Below are positions 46,930 through 57,053 of a DNA stretch of 64,000 nucleotides, one piece after another. Each line of letters begins with the position of its first letter. Positions within the stretch are counted from its first letter, which is position 1. Location of the stretch: positions 1,214,001 to 1,278,000 of the forward strand of contig NZ_CP035088.1 of the NCBI RefSeq assembly GCF_004786035.1, given 5' to 3'. A program made the translations under genes and the position numbers. The notes below the pieces were generated by a model. That model ran no database searches, had not been told where the DNA came from, and saw only the letters and a list, made by a program, of their open reading frames with translations. Source of the DNA: Pseudomonas viciae (lineage in GTDB: Bacteria; Pseudomonadota; Gammaproteobacteria; Pseudomonadales; Pseudomonadaceae).

Positions 46930-49900
46930 ATGGGTTTCAATCTTTCCGAATGGGCGCTGCGTAATCGCCAGATCGTACTGTTCCTGATGCTGTTGCTGGC
47001 CATCGTCGGTGCGCTTTCCTACACCAAGCTCGGCCAGAGCGAAGACCCGCCGTTCACCTTCAAGGCCATGGTGATTCGCACCGTCTGGCCGGGCGCCACG
47101 GCTGAGGAAGTCTCGCGCCAGGTCACCGAGCGCGTCGAAAAGAAGCTGATGGAAACCGGCGATTACGAACGGATCGTCTCGTTCTCCCGCCCGGGCGAGT
47201 CCCAGGTGACCTTCATGGCCCGCGACTCCCTGCATTCGGCGCAGATTCCCGAGCTTTGGTACCAGATCCGCAAGAAGATCAGCGACATCCGCCACACCCT
47301 GCCGCCGGGGATCCAGGGGCCGTTCTTCAACGATGAATTCGGCACCACCTTCGGCAATATCTACGCGCTGACCGGTGACGGTTTCGACTACGCGGTGCTC
47401 AAGGATTACGCTGACCGCATCCAGATCCAGTTGCAACGGGTCAAGGATGTGGGCAAGGTCGAGCTGCTCGGTTTGCAGGACGAAAAAATCTGGATCGAAC
47501 TGTCGAACGTGAAGCTGGCGACCCTCGGCCTGCCCTTGGAGGCCGTCCAGCAAGCCCTTGAAGAGCAGAACGCGGTATCGACCGCAGGCTTCTTCGAAAC
47601 CGCTAGCGAGCGACTGCAGCTACGGGTTTCGGGGAATTTTCAGACGGTAGAAGAGATCCGCGACTTTCCGATCCGTGTCGCCGATCGAACCTTCCGTATC
47701 GGCGATGTGGCAGAGGTGCGTCGCGGTTTCAACGATCCGCCGGCACCGCGCATGCGCTTCATGGGTGAAGACGCCATCGGCCTGGCCGTGGCGATGAAGC
47801 AGGGCGGCGACATCCTGGTCCTGGGCAAGGCCTTGGAGACCGAGTTTGCCCGTTTGCAGAACAACCTGCCGGTCGGCATGCAACTGCGCAAGGTTTCAGA
47901 CCAGCCGGCGGCGGTGAAGACCGGCGTCGGCGAGTTCGTCCAGGTGTTGGTGGAGGCGCTGACCATTGTCTTGCTGGTGAGCTTCTTCTCCTTGGGGCTG
48001 CGCACCGGGATGGTGGTGGCCCTGGCGATTCCGCTGGTGCTGGCGATGACCTTCGCTGCGATGTATTACCTGGGAATCGGCCTGCACAAGATCTCCCTCG
48101 GTGCGCTGGTATTGGCACTGGGGCTGCTGGTGGATGACGCGATCATTGCGGTGGAGATGATGGCGATCAAGATGGAGCAGGGCTTCGACCGGATCAAGGC
48201 CGCCAGTTACGCCTGGACCAGTACGGCGTTCCCGATGCTCACCGGTACGCTGATCACGGCGGCGGGGTTCCTGCCGATCGCCACCGCACAATCGGGCACC
48301 GGCGAATATACCCGTTCGATTTTCCAGGTCGTGACCCTCGCATTGCTGGCGTCCTGGGTGGTCGCCGTGGTGTTCGTGCCGTACCTGGGGGAAAAACTCC
48401 TGCCAGACCTGGCGAAAATTCACGCGGCCAAGCACGGCACCGCAGATGGCCAGCCCGACCCCTACGGCACCCCGTTCTATCAGCGGGTCCGGCGGTTGGT
48501 GGAGTGGTGCGTGCGTCGCCGCAAAACCGTCATCACCCTGACCGTGTTGTTGTTTGTCGGCTCGGTGATGCTGTTCCGTTTTGTGCCGCAGCAGTTCTTC
48601 CCGGCCTCGGGGCGACTGGAGTTGTTGGTCGACCTGAAACTGGAGGAAGGCGCCTCCCTGAGCAGTACCGCCGAACAGGTCAAGCGCCTGGAAGCGCTGC
48701 TCAAGGAACACGCGGGCATCGACAACTACGTGGCTTATGTTGGCACCGGTTCGCCGCGCTTCTACCTGCCGCTGGATCAACAGCTACCGGCGTCGAGCTT
48801 TGCCCAGTTCGTGGTGCTGGCCAAGACCATCGAAGATCGCGAGCCTTTGCGCAGCTGGTTGATCAGCACCTTGAACGAACAATTCCCGACCCTGCGCTCG
48901 CGGGTCACGCGTCTGGAAAACGGCCCGCCCGTAGGTTACCCGGTGCAGTTCCGGGTGACCGGTGAGCACATCGAAGAAGTCCGTGCCCTGGCGCGGAAAG
49001 TGGCGACGAAAGTTCGCGAAAACCCCTACGTGGCCAACGTGCATCTGGATTGGGAAGAACCGAGCAAAGTGGTGTACCTGAACGTCGATCAGGACCGTGC
49101 CCGGGCCTTGGGTGTGAGCACGGCGAACCTGTCGAGCTTCCTGCAACGTTCCCTCACCGGGGCCAGCGTCAGCCAATACCGGGAGGACAACGAACTGATC
49201 GAAATCCTGCTGCGCGGCACGGTGCATGAGCGCACCGAACTGTCGTTGCTGCCAAGCCTGGCGGTGCCCACCGACAATGGTAAAAGTGTTGCGTTGTCGC
49301 AGGTCGCGACGCTGGAGTACGGCTTCGAAGAGGGCGTGATCTGGCACCGCAACCGTCTGCCGAGCGTGACCGTGCGGGCCGATATCTACGGCAAGGAACA
49401 ACCGGCGACCCTGGTGCAGCAGATCTTCCCGACCCTGGACCCGATTCGCGCAGAATTGCCAGACGGCTATTTGCTGGAAGTGGGCGGTACGGTGGAGGAT
49501 TCGGCTCGCGGCCAGAAATCGGTGAATGCTGGCGTGCCGCTGTTCATCGTGGTGGTGCTGACGTTGCTGATGCTGCAATTGCGCAGTTTCTCACGCACGG
49601 CCATGGTATTTCTCACCGCGCCTCTCGGGCTGATTGGTGTCACGCTGTTCCTGCTGGTGTTTCGCCAGCCGTTCGGTTTCGTCGCCATGTTGGGCACCAT
49701 CGCGCTGTCGGGCATGATCATGCGCAACTCGGTGATCCTGGTGGACCAGATCGAACAGGACATCAAGGCGGGGCTTACCCCCTGGCAGGCGATCATCGAA
49801 GCGACGGTACGACGCTTCCGCCCGATTGTGCTCACCGCACTGGCGGCGGTACTGGCGATGATCCCGTTGTCGCGCAGCCTGTTCTTCGGGCCGATGGCGG

Positions 49901-49995
49901 TGGCGATCATGGGGGGGCTGATCGTGGCGACGGCGTTGACGCTGTTGTTTTTGCCGGCGTTGTATGCGGCGTGGTTCAGGGTCAAGAAGACCTGA
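46930..49995 (+). CDS. mexK: RND efflux pump inner-membrane transporter MexK
   Basis: 1021-residue proton-driven multidrug transporter with the RND plan: TM1 (QIVLFLMLLLAIVGALSYTK), a large periplasmic loop, TM2-6, second loop from about residue 550, TM8-12. The proton-relay aspartates lie in TM4 as LGLLVDDAIIAVEM. In P. aeruginosa MexJK exports triclosan, erythromycin and tetracycline; the substrate range here is not known. AAGGAG inside the end of mexJ is its ribosome site. Confidence 0.93.
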   Translation: MGFNLSEWALRNRQIVLFLMLLLAIVGALSYTKLGQSEDPPFTFKAMVIRTVWPGATAEEVSRQVTERVEKKLMETGDYERIVSFSRPGESQVTFMARDSLHSAQIPELWYQIRKKISDIRHTLPPGIQGPFFNDEFGTTFGNIYALTGDGFDYAVLKDYADRIQIQLQRVKDVGKVELLGLQDEKIWIELSNVKLATLGLPLEAVQQALEEQNAVSTAGFFETASERLQLRVSGNFQTVEEIRDFPIRVADRTFRIGDVAEVRRGFNDPPAPRMRFMGEDAIGLAVAMKQGGDILVLGKALETEFARLQNNLPVGMQLRKVSDQPAAVKTGVGEFVQVLVEALTIVLLVSFFSLGLRTGMVVALAIPLVLAMTFAAMYYLGIGLHKISLGALVLALGLLVDDAIIAVEMMAIKMEQGFDRIKAASYAWTSTAFPMLTGTLITAAGFLPIATAQSGTGEYTRSIFQVVTLALLASWVVAVVFVPYLGEKLLPDLAKIHAAKHGTADGQPDPYGTPFYQRVRRLVEWCVRRRKTVITLTVLLFVGSVMLFRFVPQQFFPASGRLELLVDLKLEEGASLSSTAEQVKRLEALLKEHAGIDNYVAYVGTGSPRFYLPLDQQLPASSFAQFVVLAKTIEDREPLRSWLISTLNEQFPTLRSRVTRLENGPPVGYPVQFRVTGEHIEEVRALARKVATKVRENPYVANVHLDWEEPSKVVYLNVDQDRARALGVSTANLSSFLQRSLTGASVSQYREDNELIEILLRGTVHERTELSLLPSLAVPTDNGKSVALSQVATLEYGFEEGVIWHRNRLPSVTVRADIYGKEQPATLVQQIFPTLDPIRAELPDGYLLEVGGTVEDSARGQKSVNAGVPLFIVVVLTLLMLQLRSFSRTAMVFLTAPLGLIGVTLFLLVFRQPFGFVAMLGTIALSGMIMRNSVILVDQIEQDIKAGLTPWQAIIEATVRRFRPIVLTALAAVLAMIPLSRSLFFGPMAVAIMGGLIVATALTLLFLPALYAAWFRVKKT

Positions 49996-50022
49996 CCTTG
50001 ATCCTCTGACCCCGCAAACCAA

Positions 50023-50112
50023 TGTGGGAGCGAGCTTGCTCGCGATAGCGGTATCAGCTTCAACATCTCTGTTGGCTGTTACACCGCCATCGCGAACAAG
50101 CTCGCTCCCACA
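50023..50112. repeat. REP doublet, family A
   Basis: Inverted pair TGTGGGAGCGAGCTTGCTCG ... CGAACAAGCTCGCTCCCACA between convergent mexK and the DUF4197 gene. Confidence 0.9.
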
Positions 50113-50129
50113 GTTGTTTTGGGTTGGGC

Positions 50130-50819
50130 TTAGAGAGTACCGAAAACCTTCTTCGCCAAACTGGTCGCCGCAGCCGCCGGGTTCTGGCGGATGGTGGCTT
50201 CCTGCTTGCCGATCATCTCGAACAACCCGTCCAGCGCCTGCTCGGTCACGTAGTTTTCGATGTTGGCGCTTTTGGCGTCCAGCACGCCGAAGGTCGCGGC
50301 CTGGCCGGCGAAGGCGTTGTATTTCTGGGCCAGGCCGACCTTGTCGGTGGCTTGCTTGACGATGGGCAGGAACTTGGCGCGGATCTGCTCGCGACTGCTC
50401 TTGTTCAGGTATTGCGTGGCGGAGTCCTGGCCGCCGCTGAGGATGCCTTTGGCATCGCTTACGCTCATGTTCTTCACGGCATTGACCAGGATCGGCTGGG
50501 CCTGGACCACGGCGGCTTCAGCGGCCTGGTTCATGCTGGTTTCCAGTTGGTCGACCTGGTCGCCCATGCCGAAGGCTTTCATCTTGCTGGCGACTTTGCC
50601 GAGTTTGCCTGGCAGCTCGATCTTCACGTCGGGGTTGTTGCTGAAACCGCCGGGTGTGCCCAGTTGCTTGACCGCCACTTGGGCGCCTTGGGTCAGCGCG
50701 TCCTTGAGACCGCCCGTGGCATCATTCTGCGACAGATCGCTAAGAGACAGGGCCATGGCATTGGCGCAGATCAGCAGGCCTGCGCACAGGCCGGTAAAGC
50801 GGAGAGTAGGACGGAGCAT
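50130..50819 (-). CDS. DUF4197 domain-containing periplasmic protein
   Basis: 229-residue exported protein with a Sec signal (LRFTGLCAGLLICANAMA, cleavage near residue 23) and a helical DUF4197 domain (LKDALTQGAQVAVKQLGTPG; KNMSVSDAKGILSGGQDSAT; YVTEQALDGLFEMIGKQEAT). No biochemical role is established for the family. It lies 33 bases after the YbaY-like lipoprotein gene on the same strand and could share its transcript. Confidence 0.87.
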   Translation of the reverse strand: MLRPTLRFTGLCAGLLICANAMALSLSDLSQNDATGGLKDALTQGAQVAVKQLGTPGGFSNNPDVKIELPGKLGKVASKMKAFGMGDQVDQLETSMNQAAEAAVVQAQPILVNAVKNMSVSDAKGILSGGQDSATQYLNKSSREQIRAKFLPIVKQATDKVGLAQKYNAFAGQAATFGVLDAKSANIENYVTEQALDGLFEMIGKQEATIRQNPAAAATSLAKKVFGTL

Positions 50820-50852
50820 GACAGCTTCCTTGAAGAGAATTTGAGAAAGGAA

Positions 50853-51251
50853 TCAGCGTGCAGCGTTGACGCGGATCTTCAACGGCTGCGGATCTTTGCC
50901 ATCGAGGTGCACGGTGTGTTGTTCGGTGGTGATGAACATCAACTGGCCGTCCACTTCAATGCGGGCGCTCACGGCATAACGATGGCCGGGCTTGACCTGG
51001 GCCGGATCATAACTGAGGTGGAACGGCAGCGGGACCTGGCCTTTGACCGGACCGTGCTGCTCATCGAGCACCACGGCGGGGGCGTCGGCCAGGGACACAT
51101 CTTGCAGGCTCACGCTCAAGGTGGCGGTGGGCGGCAGGGCGATGCGTTGCAGGTAGAACACTTCACCGTCGAGGCTGTTCTTGCCCGCCAGGGGTGCGCT
51201 GGAGCAGGCACTGAGTAGCGTGGCAACGCTTATGAGAAGAAGTTTTTTCAT
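50853..51251 (-). CDS. YbaY-family lipoprotein
   Basis: 132-residue lipoprotein (lipobox LLSAC, C16) with a YbaY-type all-beta domain: GEVFYLQRIALPPTATLSVS, LQDVSLADAPAVVL and the C-terminal sheet HRYAVSARIEVDGQLMF. YbaY domains recur in secretion pilotins and putative envelope lipoproteins; the role here is unknown. It precedes the DUF4197 gene and follows plsB, all on the minus strand. Confidence 0.87.
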   Translation of the reverse strand: MKKLLLISVATLLSACSSAPLAGKNSLDGEVFYLQRIALPPTATLSVSLQDVSLADAPAVVLDEQHGPVKGQVPLPFHLSYDPAQVKPGHRYAVSARIEVDGQLMFITTEQHTVHLDGKDPQPLKIRVNAAR

Positions 51252-51303
51252 CGGGGTATTTCCATATTGAGGGCGCCAGAAAACAACCTGGCGCCTGTGG
51301 GAA

Positions 51304-53805
51304 TCAGTCCTGTGTCACCGGGGTAACCTGATCCGCCGCGTCTTCACTGCGATGCAACGCCACCTGGCGGATCGACAGGCGAATTTCCGCCGGCAGCACC
51401 CGCTTGGCCGCGCCTTCGGCCAGTTCGCCCAACAGCTCGTGATAGCTTAGCTTACCGGCCTCGTCGCGGCGCAGCACGTCCAGGTCCAGCAGGGTCTGGA
51501 TGAAGTGGCGGAACAGGCTCTTGTCAAAGAACTCCGGCGCATTCAGGCCATGCAGGATCGACAGGCGCTGGGCCATCACGGTGCAGAGGTCTTCCAGCTC
51601 TTCGGCGCTGATGCTGTTCTGGCCGCTGTTGAGCAGCAGCGAGACGGTCATGTAGAAGCGCTGCAAGGTCTGGGCGATGCTTTTGGACAGCAGGGTCAGC
51701 AGCACGAAGTGCCGCGAGCTCGGCGCGGGGCGCAGGTACAGGTCGTTCTCCAAACGCAACAGGCCTTGTTTGACGAACGCTTCGAGCCACTGGTCGACCA
51801 CGGCGTCCAGTTCTTCCAACGACCAGCGAATGAACAACTCCGATTGCAGGTACGGGTACAAGGCCCGGGTGTAGCGCAGGATCTGCTCGCGGCTCATGCG
51901 CGAGCTGCTCTGGAAGAAACTCGCCAGCAGCGCCGGCAGGGCGAAGATGTGCAGGACGTTGTTGCGGTAGTAGGTCATCAACACCGCGTTCTGTTCATCC
52001 AGGTACAGAATCTTGCCCAGGGCATCGCTCTGTTCCGACAGCAGGTCCATGCCTTTGACGTGCTCGATCAGCGCCCGGCCATCGCCTTCGGGCAGGGTGG
52101 TGTGGGGTGAGTAAGGCACTTTGCGCAGCAACGCCAGGTACAGGTCGAGTACGCGAGCCATGGCGCGGTCGTCCAGGGCCAGGCGGCTGGTAGACAGCAG
52201 CGCCAGGGCCACGAGGTTGACCGGGTTGATGGCCGCTGCTTCGTTCAGGTGCCGGGCCACGCGCTCGCCGAGGCGGTTGGTGGTCGCGTTGAGCCAGGCC
52301 GGTTTGAATTGCGGGCCCAGTTCTTGTTGGCGCCAACCGGGCTGTTCGCTGTCGAGGAATTCCGCCAGCTTGATCGGTTCGCCGAAGTTCATCGCCACCT
52401 GGCCGAAGCGTTGTTTGAGGGCGCCGATGACTTTGAAGATGTCGAAGATCGATTCTTTCTTCTTGCTGGCCCCGCGCAGCTCGCCCAGGTAGGTACGGCC
52501 TTCGAGTACCCGCTCATAACCAATGTAGACCGGCACGAAGACGATGGGCATGCGCGATGAACGCAGGAAGCTGCGCAAGGTGATGGCGAGCATGCCGGTC
52601 TTGGGTTGCAGCATGCGTCCGGTGCGCGAGCGACCGCCCTCGACGAAATACTCCACCGGGAAACCTTTGGTGAACAGCGTGTGCAGGTATTCGTTGAACA
52701 CCGCGGTGTAGAGCGGGTTGCCCTTGAAGGTGCGGCGCATGAAAAACGCCCCGCCACGGCGCAGCAGGCTGCCGATCACCGGCATGTTGAGGTTGATGCC
52801 GGCGGCGATGTGCGGTGGGGTCAGGCCGTTGCGAAACAGCAGGTACGACAGCAACAGGTAGTCGATATGGCTGCGGTGGCACGGCACATAGATGACTTCG
52901 TGACCTTGGGCGACGTTCTGCACGCCTTCGATGTGGTTGACCTTGATACCGTCGTAGATCTTGTTCCAGAACCAGCTCAGCACCACTTCCAGGAAACGGA
53001 TCGCGGTGTAGGTGTAGTCCGAGGCGATTTCGTTGCCGTAGCGCAGGGCCTGGGCCTTGGCTTTTTCCGGGGAGATTTTTTCCCGCTCGGCCTCGTCGGC
53101 AATCGCCTGTTTGACCAGGGGCTGGTTCAGCAGGCCCTTGACCAAGTTGCGCCGGTGGGAAATGTCCGGGCCGATGACCGCCGCTTTCAGATTGCGAAAG
53201 TGCACCCGCAGGATCCGCTGGGCCATGCGCACGGTGCGTTCGTGACCCTTGTCGTGTTCGATCAGCTCGCGCAGATGGATCGGTGCCGAGAACTGCACGC
53301 GGGTCTTGCGCCCCAGGATCATGATGCTCAGCAAGCGGCGCAGGCGTCCGGTGACGGCCCAGCTGTCGGCGAACAGCAGCTTCCACGGGCTGGACTCGCT
53401 GTCGGGCGACTGGCCCCAGAACACGCTGACCGGGATGATCTGTGCGTCTTCGGCAGCGTTGTGGGTCAGGGCGTTGACCAGCCGCGTCAGGGTCGGCGGC
53501 GCGCCGCGTTTGTCCTGGCGTCCGAGCCAGTCCGGCGCCGGTGTCAGGTAGAAAAACGCCGCCGGCTCCAACAGGTTGCCCACCGAGACCGGCAGCACCG
53601 GGCGGGGCAGGCCGGCCTTGGTGCACTCGGTGTCGAGCACCGCCAGGTCGGTGAGTGAAGGATCTTGCAGGACGTAGAACACCGGACGACTGCGGTCGAG
53701 GTTGAGGGTGAAGGACGACTGGTTGATGGTCTCGGAGCGAACCCAGAGATACAACAGGCGGCGCAGGGTGCCAAACACAAGACGGCGGAGCGGGGAGCGG
53801 GTCAT
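51304..53805 (-). CDS. plsB: Glycerol-3-phosphate 1-O-acyltransferase PlsB
   Basis: 833-residue inner-membrane-associated enzyme that makes lysophosphatidic acid, the first step of phospholipid synthesis, using acyl-CoA or acyl-ACP. The acyltransferase HX4D motif is [12 protein letters not shown] (about residue 300); further blocks are [30 protein letters not shown] and [15 protein letters not shown]. Length matches the E. coli and Pseudomonas enzymes. The start ATG lies 18 bases inside a longer antisense-free stretch. It is read away from the cold-shock gene. Confidence 0.96.
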   Translation of the reverse strand: MTRSPLRRLVFGTLRRLLYLWVRSETINQSSFTLNLDRSRPVFYVLQDPSLTDLAVLDTECTKAGLPRPVLPVSVGNLLEPAAFFYLTPAPDWLGRQDKRGAPPTLTRLVNALTHNAAEDAQIIPVSVFWGQSPDSESSPWKLLFADSWAVTGRLRRLLSIMILGRKTRVQFSAPIHLRELIEHDKGHERTVRMAQRILRVHFRNLKAAVIGPDISHRRNLVKGLLNQPLVKQAIADEAEREKISPEKAKAQALRYGNEIASDYTYTAIRFLEVVLSWFWNKIYDGIKVNHIEGVQNVAQGHEVIYVPCHRSHIDYLLLSYLLFRNGLTPPHIAAGINLNMPVIGSLLRRGGAFFMRRTFKGNPLYTAVFNEYLHTLFTKGFPVEYFVEGGRSRTGRMLQPKTGMLAITLRSFLRSSRMPIVFVPVYIGYERVLEGRTYLGELRGASKKKESIFDIFKVIGALKQRFGQVAMNFGEPIKLAEFLDSEQPGWRQQELGPQFKPAWLNATTNRLGERVARHLNEAAAINPVNLVALALLSTSRLALDDRAMARVLDLYLALLRKVPYSPHTTLPEGDGRALIEHVKGMDLLSEQSDALGKILYLDEQNAVLMTYYRNNVLHIFALPALLASFFQSSSRMSREQILRYTRALYPYLQSELFIRWSLEELDAVVDQWLEAFVKQGLLRLENDLYLRPAPSSRHFVLLTLLSKSIAQTLQRFYMTVSLLLNSGQNSISAEELEDLCTVMAQRLSILHGLNAPEFFDKSLFRHFIQTLLDLDVLRRDEAGKLSYHELLGELAEGAAKRVLPAEIRLSIRQVALHRSEDAADQVTPVTQD

Positions 53806-53894
53806 ACGGCTTCTGCATGAGTGGATAAGATCAAGCGGCCGCTAGTGTGCCGGATTCGTCGAAAATCGGCAAAAAAGCGGCGAAGTAAAGTCAG

Positions 53895-53922
53895 TTGAGA
53901 GTTTTTGTGTCTGTCATATACT
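53895..53922 (+). promoter_or_regulatory. Sigma-70 promoter of the cold-shock gene
   Basis: TTGAGA, 16 bases, TATACT. Transcription would begin near 53930 and leave an untranslated leader of about 100 bases, as usual for cold-shock genes. Confidence 0.65.
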
Positions 53923-54030
53923 CGGCCAGTGACTGCCATGGCTTCCTTTATGGACGGCTGGACGGCAGCTAACGTTCGTACGGCTTTCCCTCGAAAAGCC
54001 GACTTAAAAATAAAAATGGGAGTGAGCATC

Positions 54031-54240
54031 ATGGCAGCACGCGAAACCGGCAACGTGAAGTGGTTCAACGACGCCAAAGGCTACGGCTTCATCCAGCGTG
54101 AAGGTGGGGCGGATGTGTTCGTGCATTACCGCGCCATCCGTGGCGAAGGCCACCGTTCACTGACCGAAGGCCAGCAGGTCGAGTACGCGGTGGTGGAAGG
54201 GCAGAAGGGCTTGCAGGCTGAGGATGTGGTGGGGTTGTAA
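54031..54240 (+). CDS. CspA-family cold-shock protein
   Basis: 69-residue single-domain RNA/DNA-binding protein with RNP1 (KGYGFI) and RNP2 (DVFVHY) and the family opening [10 protein letters not shown]. It acts as a nucleic-acid chaperone. The ATG at 54031 has GGGAG eight bases before it; a longer frame start at 54016 lacks a ribosome site. The sequence between the two motifs (QREGGADV) is short, as in PA-type CapA/CapB proteins. It is transcribed from a well-formed promoter behind a long leader. Confidence 0.93.
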   Translation: MAARETGNVKWFNDAKGYGFIQREGGADVFVHYRAIRGEGHRSLTEGQQVEYAVVEGQKGLQAEDVVGL

Positions 54241-54265
54241 GCCGTTACATCCACAACAGATCTCC

Positions 54266-54293
54266 TGTGGGAGCGAGCAAGCCCGCTCCCACA
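54266..54293. repeat. Single REP palindrome, family A
   Basis: TGTGGGAGCGAGCAAGCCCG-CTCCCACA: a collapsed hairpin after the cold-shock gene that could serve as a transcript end. Confidence 0.8.
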
Positions 54294-54323
54294 TTTAGAT
54301 CCAGGTAGGACCTGAGACTAGGA

Positions 54324-54701
54324 TCACGCCGTCTTCCAGGTAATCTCTTCTTCCCCATCGGCGCTGATGCGAATCCAGCGATCCGCCGACTCTTCACCTT
54401 CTTCTTCCACCCACGACCCCGGTGCGCAGCGCACTTCGACGTTCAGTGCGGCGAAGGCGGCGCGGGCGCAGGCGATATCGTCTTCCCACGGAGTCTGGTC
54501 GCTTTCCAGGTACAGGCTGTTCCATTTGCCGACGGCCTTGGGTAGCCAGGTCACTGGGACGTTGCCGGCCTTGCACTTGTAGGTCTGGCCTTTCTGCACC
54601 CAATCGCTGCACGGGCCCAGCGCTTGGCCGAGCCAGGCGGCGATGGCCTTGTGGTCGACGTCGGCGTCTTTGAGGTAAATCTCGATATCGGGTTGGCGCA
54701 T
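54324..54701 (-). CDS. Conserved hypothetical protein
   Basis: 125-residue acidic cytoplasmic protein, starting MRQPDIEIYLKDADVDHKAI. It shows an alpha/beta pattern (WLGQALGPCSDWVQKGQTYK; VPVTWLPKAVGKWNSLYLES) and ends in an acidic tail (EEEGEESADRWIRIS). I recognise no domain. GAGGACATCC before the ATG at 54701 decides that start over one five codons upstream. It lies between the cold-shock gene and rlmA. Confidence 0.8.
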   Translation of the reverse strand: MRQPDIEIYLKDADVDHKAIAAWLGQALGPCSDWVQKGQTYKCKAGNVPVTWLPKAVGKWNSLYLESDQTPWEDDIACARAAFAALNVEVRCAPGSWVEEEGEESADRWIRISADGEEEITWKTA

Positions 54702-54784
54702 GGATGTCCTCACTGCGGTCTTGAAAAATCCATTCGCGGATTTAACTGGCCCCGAGCGGTTGCCCGAGGTCCGGAATCAAAAGG

Positions 54785-55594
54785 TTATTGAAGAACGAAA
54801 TAATCGTAGCGCATCGACACCGTGACTTCGAACGGCTCGGCCTGCTCGATCACGCTGGCACGGCGTTCGGCACTGGCGCGCCAGCCATGGGGTGTCATGG
54901 CCAACAGATTGGCACGGTCCTGGCCACTGTCGAGCGTGAGCTTGAATTCGAGGGTTTCGCTGTGATCCAGCACCATGCCCGAGGGCACCAGGGCCAGGTG
55001 CTTGTCATCGGTGTACTCGCGCACTTCGTCGTACAGCCGCTCGCGCAATTGCATCAGGTGGCCGGCGGTCGGGCCGACTTTCATCAAGCCGCCGCCGGGG
55101 CTGAGCAGGCGTTTGGCCTCTTGCCAGTCCAGCGGGCTGAACACGCTGGCCAGGAACTGGCAGCAACCGTCCGCCAACGGCACCCGGGCCATACTGGCAA
55201 TCAACCAGGTCAGTTGCGGGTTGCGTTTGCAGGCACGCTTGACCGCCTCGCGGGAGATGTCCAGGGCATAGCCATCGGCATTGGGCAACGCTTCTGCGAT
55301 TTGCGCGGTGTAGTAGCCCTCGCCACAGCCGATGTCCAGCCAGCGCCCGGGCGCGCGTTCGGCAGCCAGTTCCGCCAGGCGTCGTGCAACGGGGGCGTAA
55401 TGCCCGGCGTTGAGAAAATCGCGCCGGGCTTCGACCATGGCCTGGTTGTCACCGGGATCGCGGCTGTTCTTGTGCTGCACCGGCAGCAGGTTCAGGTAAC
55501 CCTGGCGCGCACGGTCGAACCGATGGCCGGCCGGGCACACCACACCGTTGTCCACCGCGTTCAGCGGCTCATTGCAGATCGGGCAGGCGAGCAT
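54785..55594 (-). CDS. rlmA: 23S rRNA (guanine745-N1)-methyltransferase RlmA
   Basis: 269-residue SAM-dependent enzyme acting on G745 of 23S rRNA. The zinc-binding N-terminus is ACPICNEPL ... VCPAGHRFD (C4, C7, C20, H24). SAM loop LDIGCGEGYYTAQIAEALP; catalytic region SVFSPLDWQEAKRLL. It overlaps the stop of dapE by one base, so dapE and rlmA are co-translated. Confidence 0.92.
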   Translation of the reverse strand: MLACPICNEPLNAVDNGVVCPAGHRFDRARQGYLNLLPVQHKNSRDPGDNQAMVEARRDFLNAGHYAPVARRLAELAAERAPGRWLDIGCGEGYYTAQIAEALPNADGYALDISREAVKRACKRNPQLTWLIASMARVPLADGCCQFLASVFSPLDWQEAKRLLSPGGGLMKVGPTAGHLMQLRERLYDEVREYTDDKHLALVPSGMVLDHSETLEFKLTLDSGQDRANLLAMTPHGWRASAERRASVIEQAEPFEVTVSMRYDYFVLQ

Positions 55595-56745
55595 CAGGCG
55601 AGCAACTTGATCAGCGTCTTGTAGTAGATCTCGGTCAGTACGTCGAGATCGGCCGCCAGCACCCGTTCGTTGACCTGGTGGATAGTCGCGTTGACCGGCC
55701 CCAGTTCCACCACTTGCGTACCCATGGTGGCGATGAAGCGACCATCGGAGGTACCGCCGCTGGTGGACGCCTGCGTCTCGCGGCCGGTGACGTCCTTGAT
55801 GCTCGACGACACCGCGTCCAGCAACGCTCCCGGCTCGGTCAGGAACGGCAGGCCGGACAGCGCCCAGTCGATGTGCCAGTCCAGCTGATGCTTGTCGAGA
55901 ATGTCGGCGACGCGCTGTTGCAGGCCTTCGACGGTGGATTCGGTGGAGAAGCGGAAGTTGAACACCGCCACCAGGTCACCGGGGATCACGTTGGTCGCGC
56001 CGGTGCCGGAATTGAGATTGGAGATCTGGAAACTGGTCGGCGGGAAGAAGTCGTTGCCGTGGTCCCAATGTTCGGCGGCCAGTTCAGCCAGTGCCGGGGC
56101 AGCCAGGTGAATCGGATTCTTCGCCAGATGTGGGTAGGCCACGTGGCCTTGCTTGCCGCGCACGGTCAGCTTCGCGCCGAGGGAGCCGCGCCGGCCGTTC
56201 TTGACCACGTCGCCCACCAGGGTGGTGCTCGACGGCTCGCCGACGATGCACCAGTCCAAGCGCTCCTGACGGGCCTTGAGACGTTCGACCACGGCCTTGG
56301 TGCCGTGGTGAGCCGGGCCTTCTTCGTCGCTGGTGATCAGGAAGGTCACCGAGCCCTTGTGGTCCGGGTAGTCGGCGACGAACCGTTCGGCCGCCACCAC
56401 CATCGCCGCCAGGCTGCCTTTCATGTCCGCCGCGCCACGGCCACAGAGCATGCCGTGCTCATCGATGACTGCATCGAACGGATCGAGCTGCCAGGCCTGC
56501 ACCGGGCCGGTCGGCACCACGTCGGTGTGCCCGGCGAAACACAGCACCGGACCGTCCTGCTTGCCATGGCTGGCCCAGAAGTTATCCACATCCTCGATGC
56601 GCATCGGTTCGAGCTTGAAACCGGCGTTACCCAGGCGCTGCATCATCAGTTTCTGGCAATCGGCATCCACCGGCGTCACGGACGGACGGCGGATCAGGTC
56701 GCAGGCGAGTTGCAGGGTCGGCGAGAGGTCGGCGTGGGCCGTCAT
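55594..56745 (-). CDS. dapE: Succinyl-diaminopimelate desuccinylase DapE
   Basis: 383-residue zinc aminohydrolase of the lysine/diaminopimelate path that removes succinate from N-succinyl-L,L-DAP. M20-family ligands are visible in [29 protein letters not shown] and [18 protein letters not shown] lies before the ATG at 56745, which gives the known start; the frame is open 21 codons upstream. First gene of the dapE-rlmA pair. Confidence 0.95.
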   Translation of the reverse strand: MTAHADLSPTLQLACDLIRRPSVTPVDADCQKLMMQRLGNAGFKLEPMRIEDVDNFWASHGKQDGPVLCFAGHTDVVPTGPVQAWQLDPFDAVIDEHGMLCGRGAADMKGSLAAMVVAAERFVADYPDHKGSVTFLITSDEEGPAHHGTKAVVERLKARQERLDWCIVGEPSSTTLVGDVVKNGRRGSLGAKLTVRGKQGHVAYPHLAKNPIHLAAPALAELAAEHWDHGNDFFPPTSFQISNLNSGTGATNVIPGDLVAVFNFRFSTESTVEGLQQRVADILDKHQLDWHIDWALSGLPFLTEPGALLDAVSSSIKDVTGRETQASTSGGTSDGRFIATMGTQVVELGPVNATIHQVNERVLAADLDVLTEIYYKTLIKLLA

Positions 56746-56877
56746 GGAAACTCCGGGAATATTTAGTATGAACGCAAGGCTTGTGTGGGGGCTGGCTGAC
56801 ACCCACAAAATGGCGGTTATCTTATAGCAAAACGACCATCATGGTCCCCTGGTGCTGGTCGGTTGGAACACAAAACC

Positions 56878-56966
56878 TGTGGGAGCGAGCTTGCTCGCGA
56901 TGGCGTCGGATCAGCCGCATCAATATTGACTGACACACCGCTATCGCGAGCAAGCCCGCTCCCACA
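56878..56966. repeat. REP doublet, family A
   Basis: Inverted pair TGTGGGAGCGAGCTTGCTCG ... CGAGCAAGCCCGCTCCCACA, in the 308-base gap between the divergent dapE and tcdA genes. The rest of the gap holds a -10-like box before tcdA (TATAAT, 57022-57027) without a clear -35, and no gene. Confidence 0.9.
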
Positions 56967-57053
56967 AGGGAAATTGGTCGGATTCATTTCGCGACCGGCT
57001 CGAATTGCCGTAGCAAAGCCCTATAATGCGCGCCGGTTTTTGGGGTAATGGTC

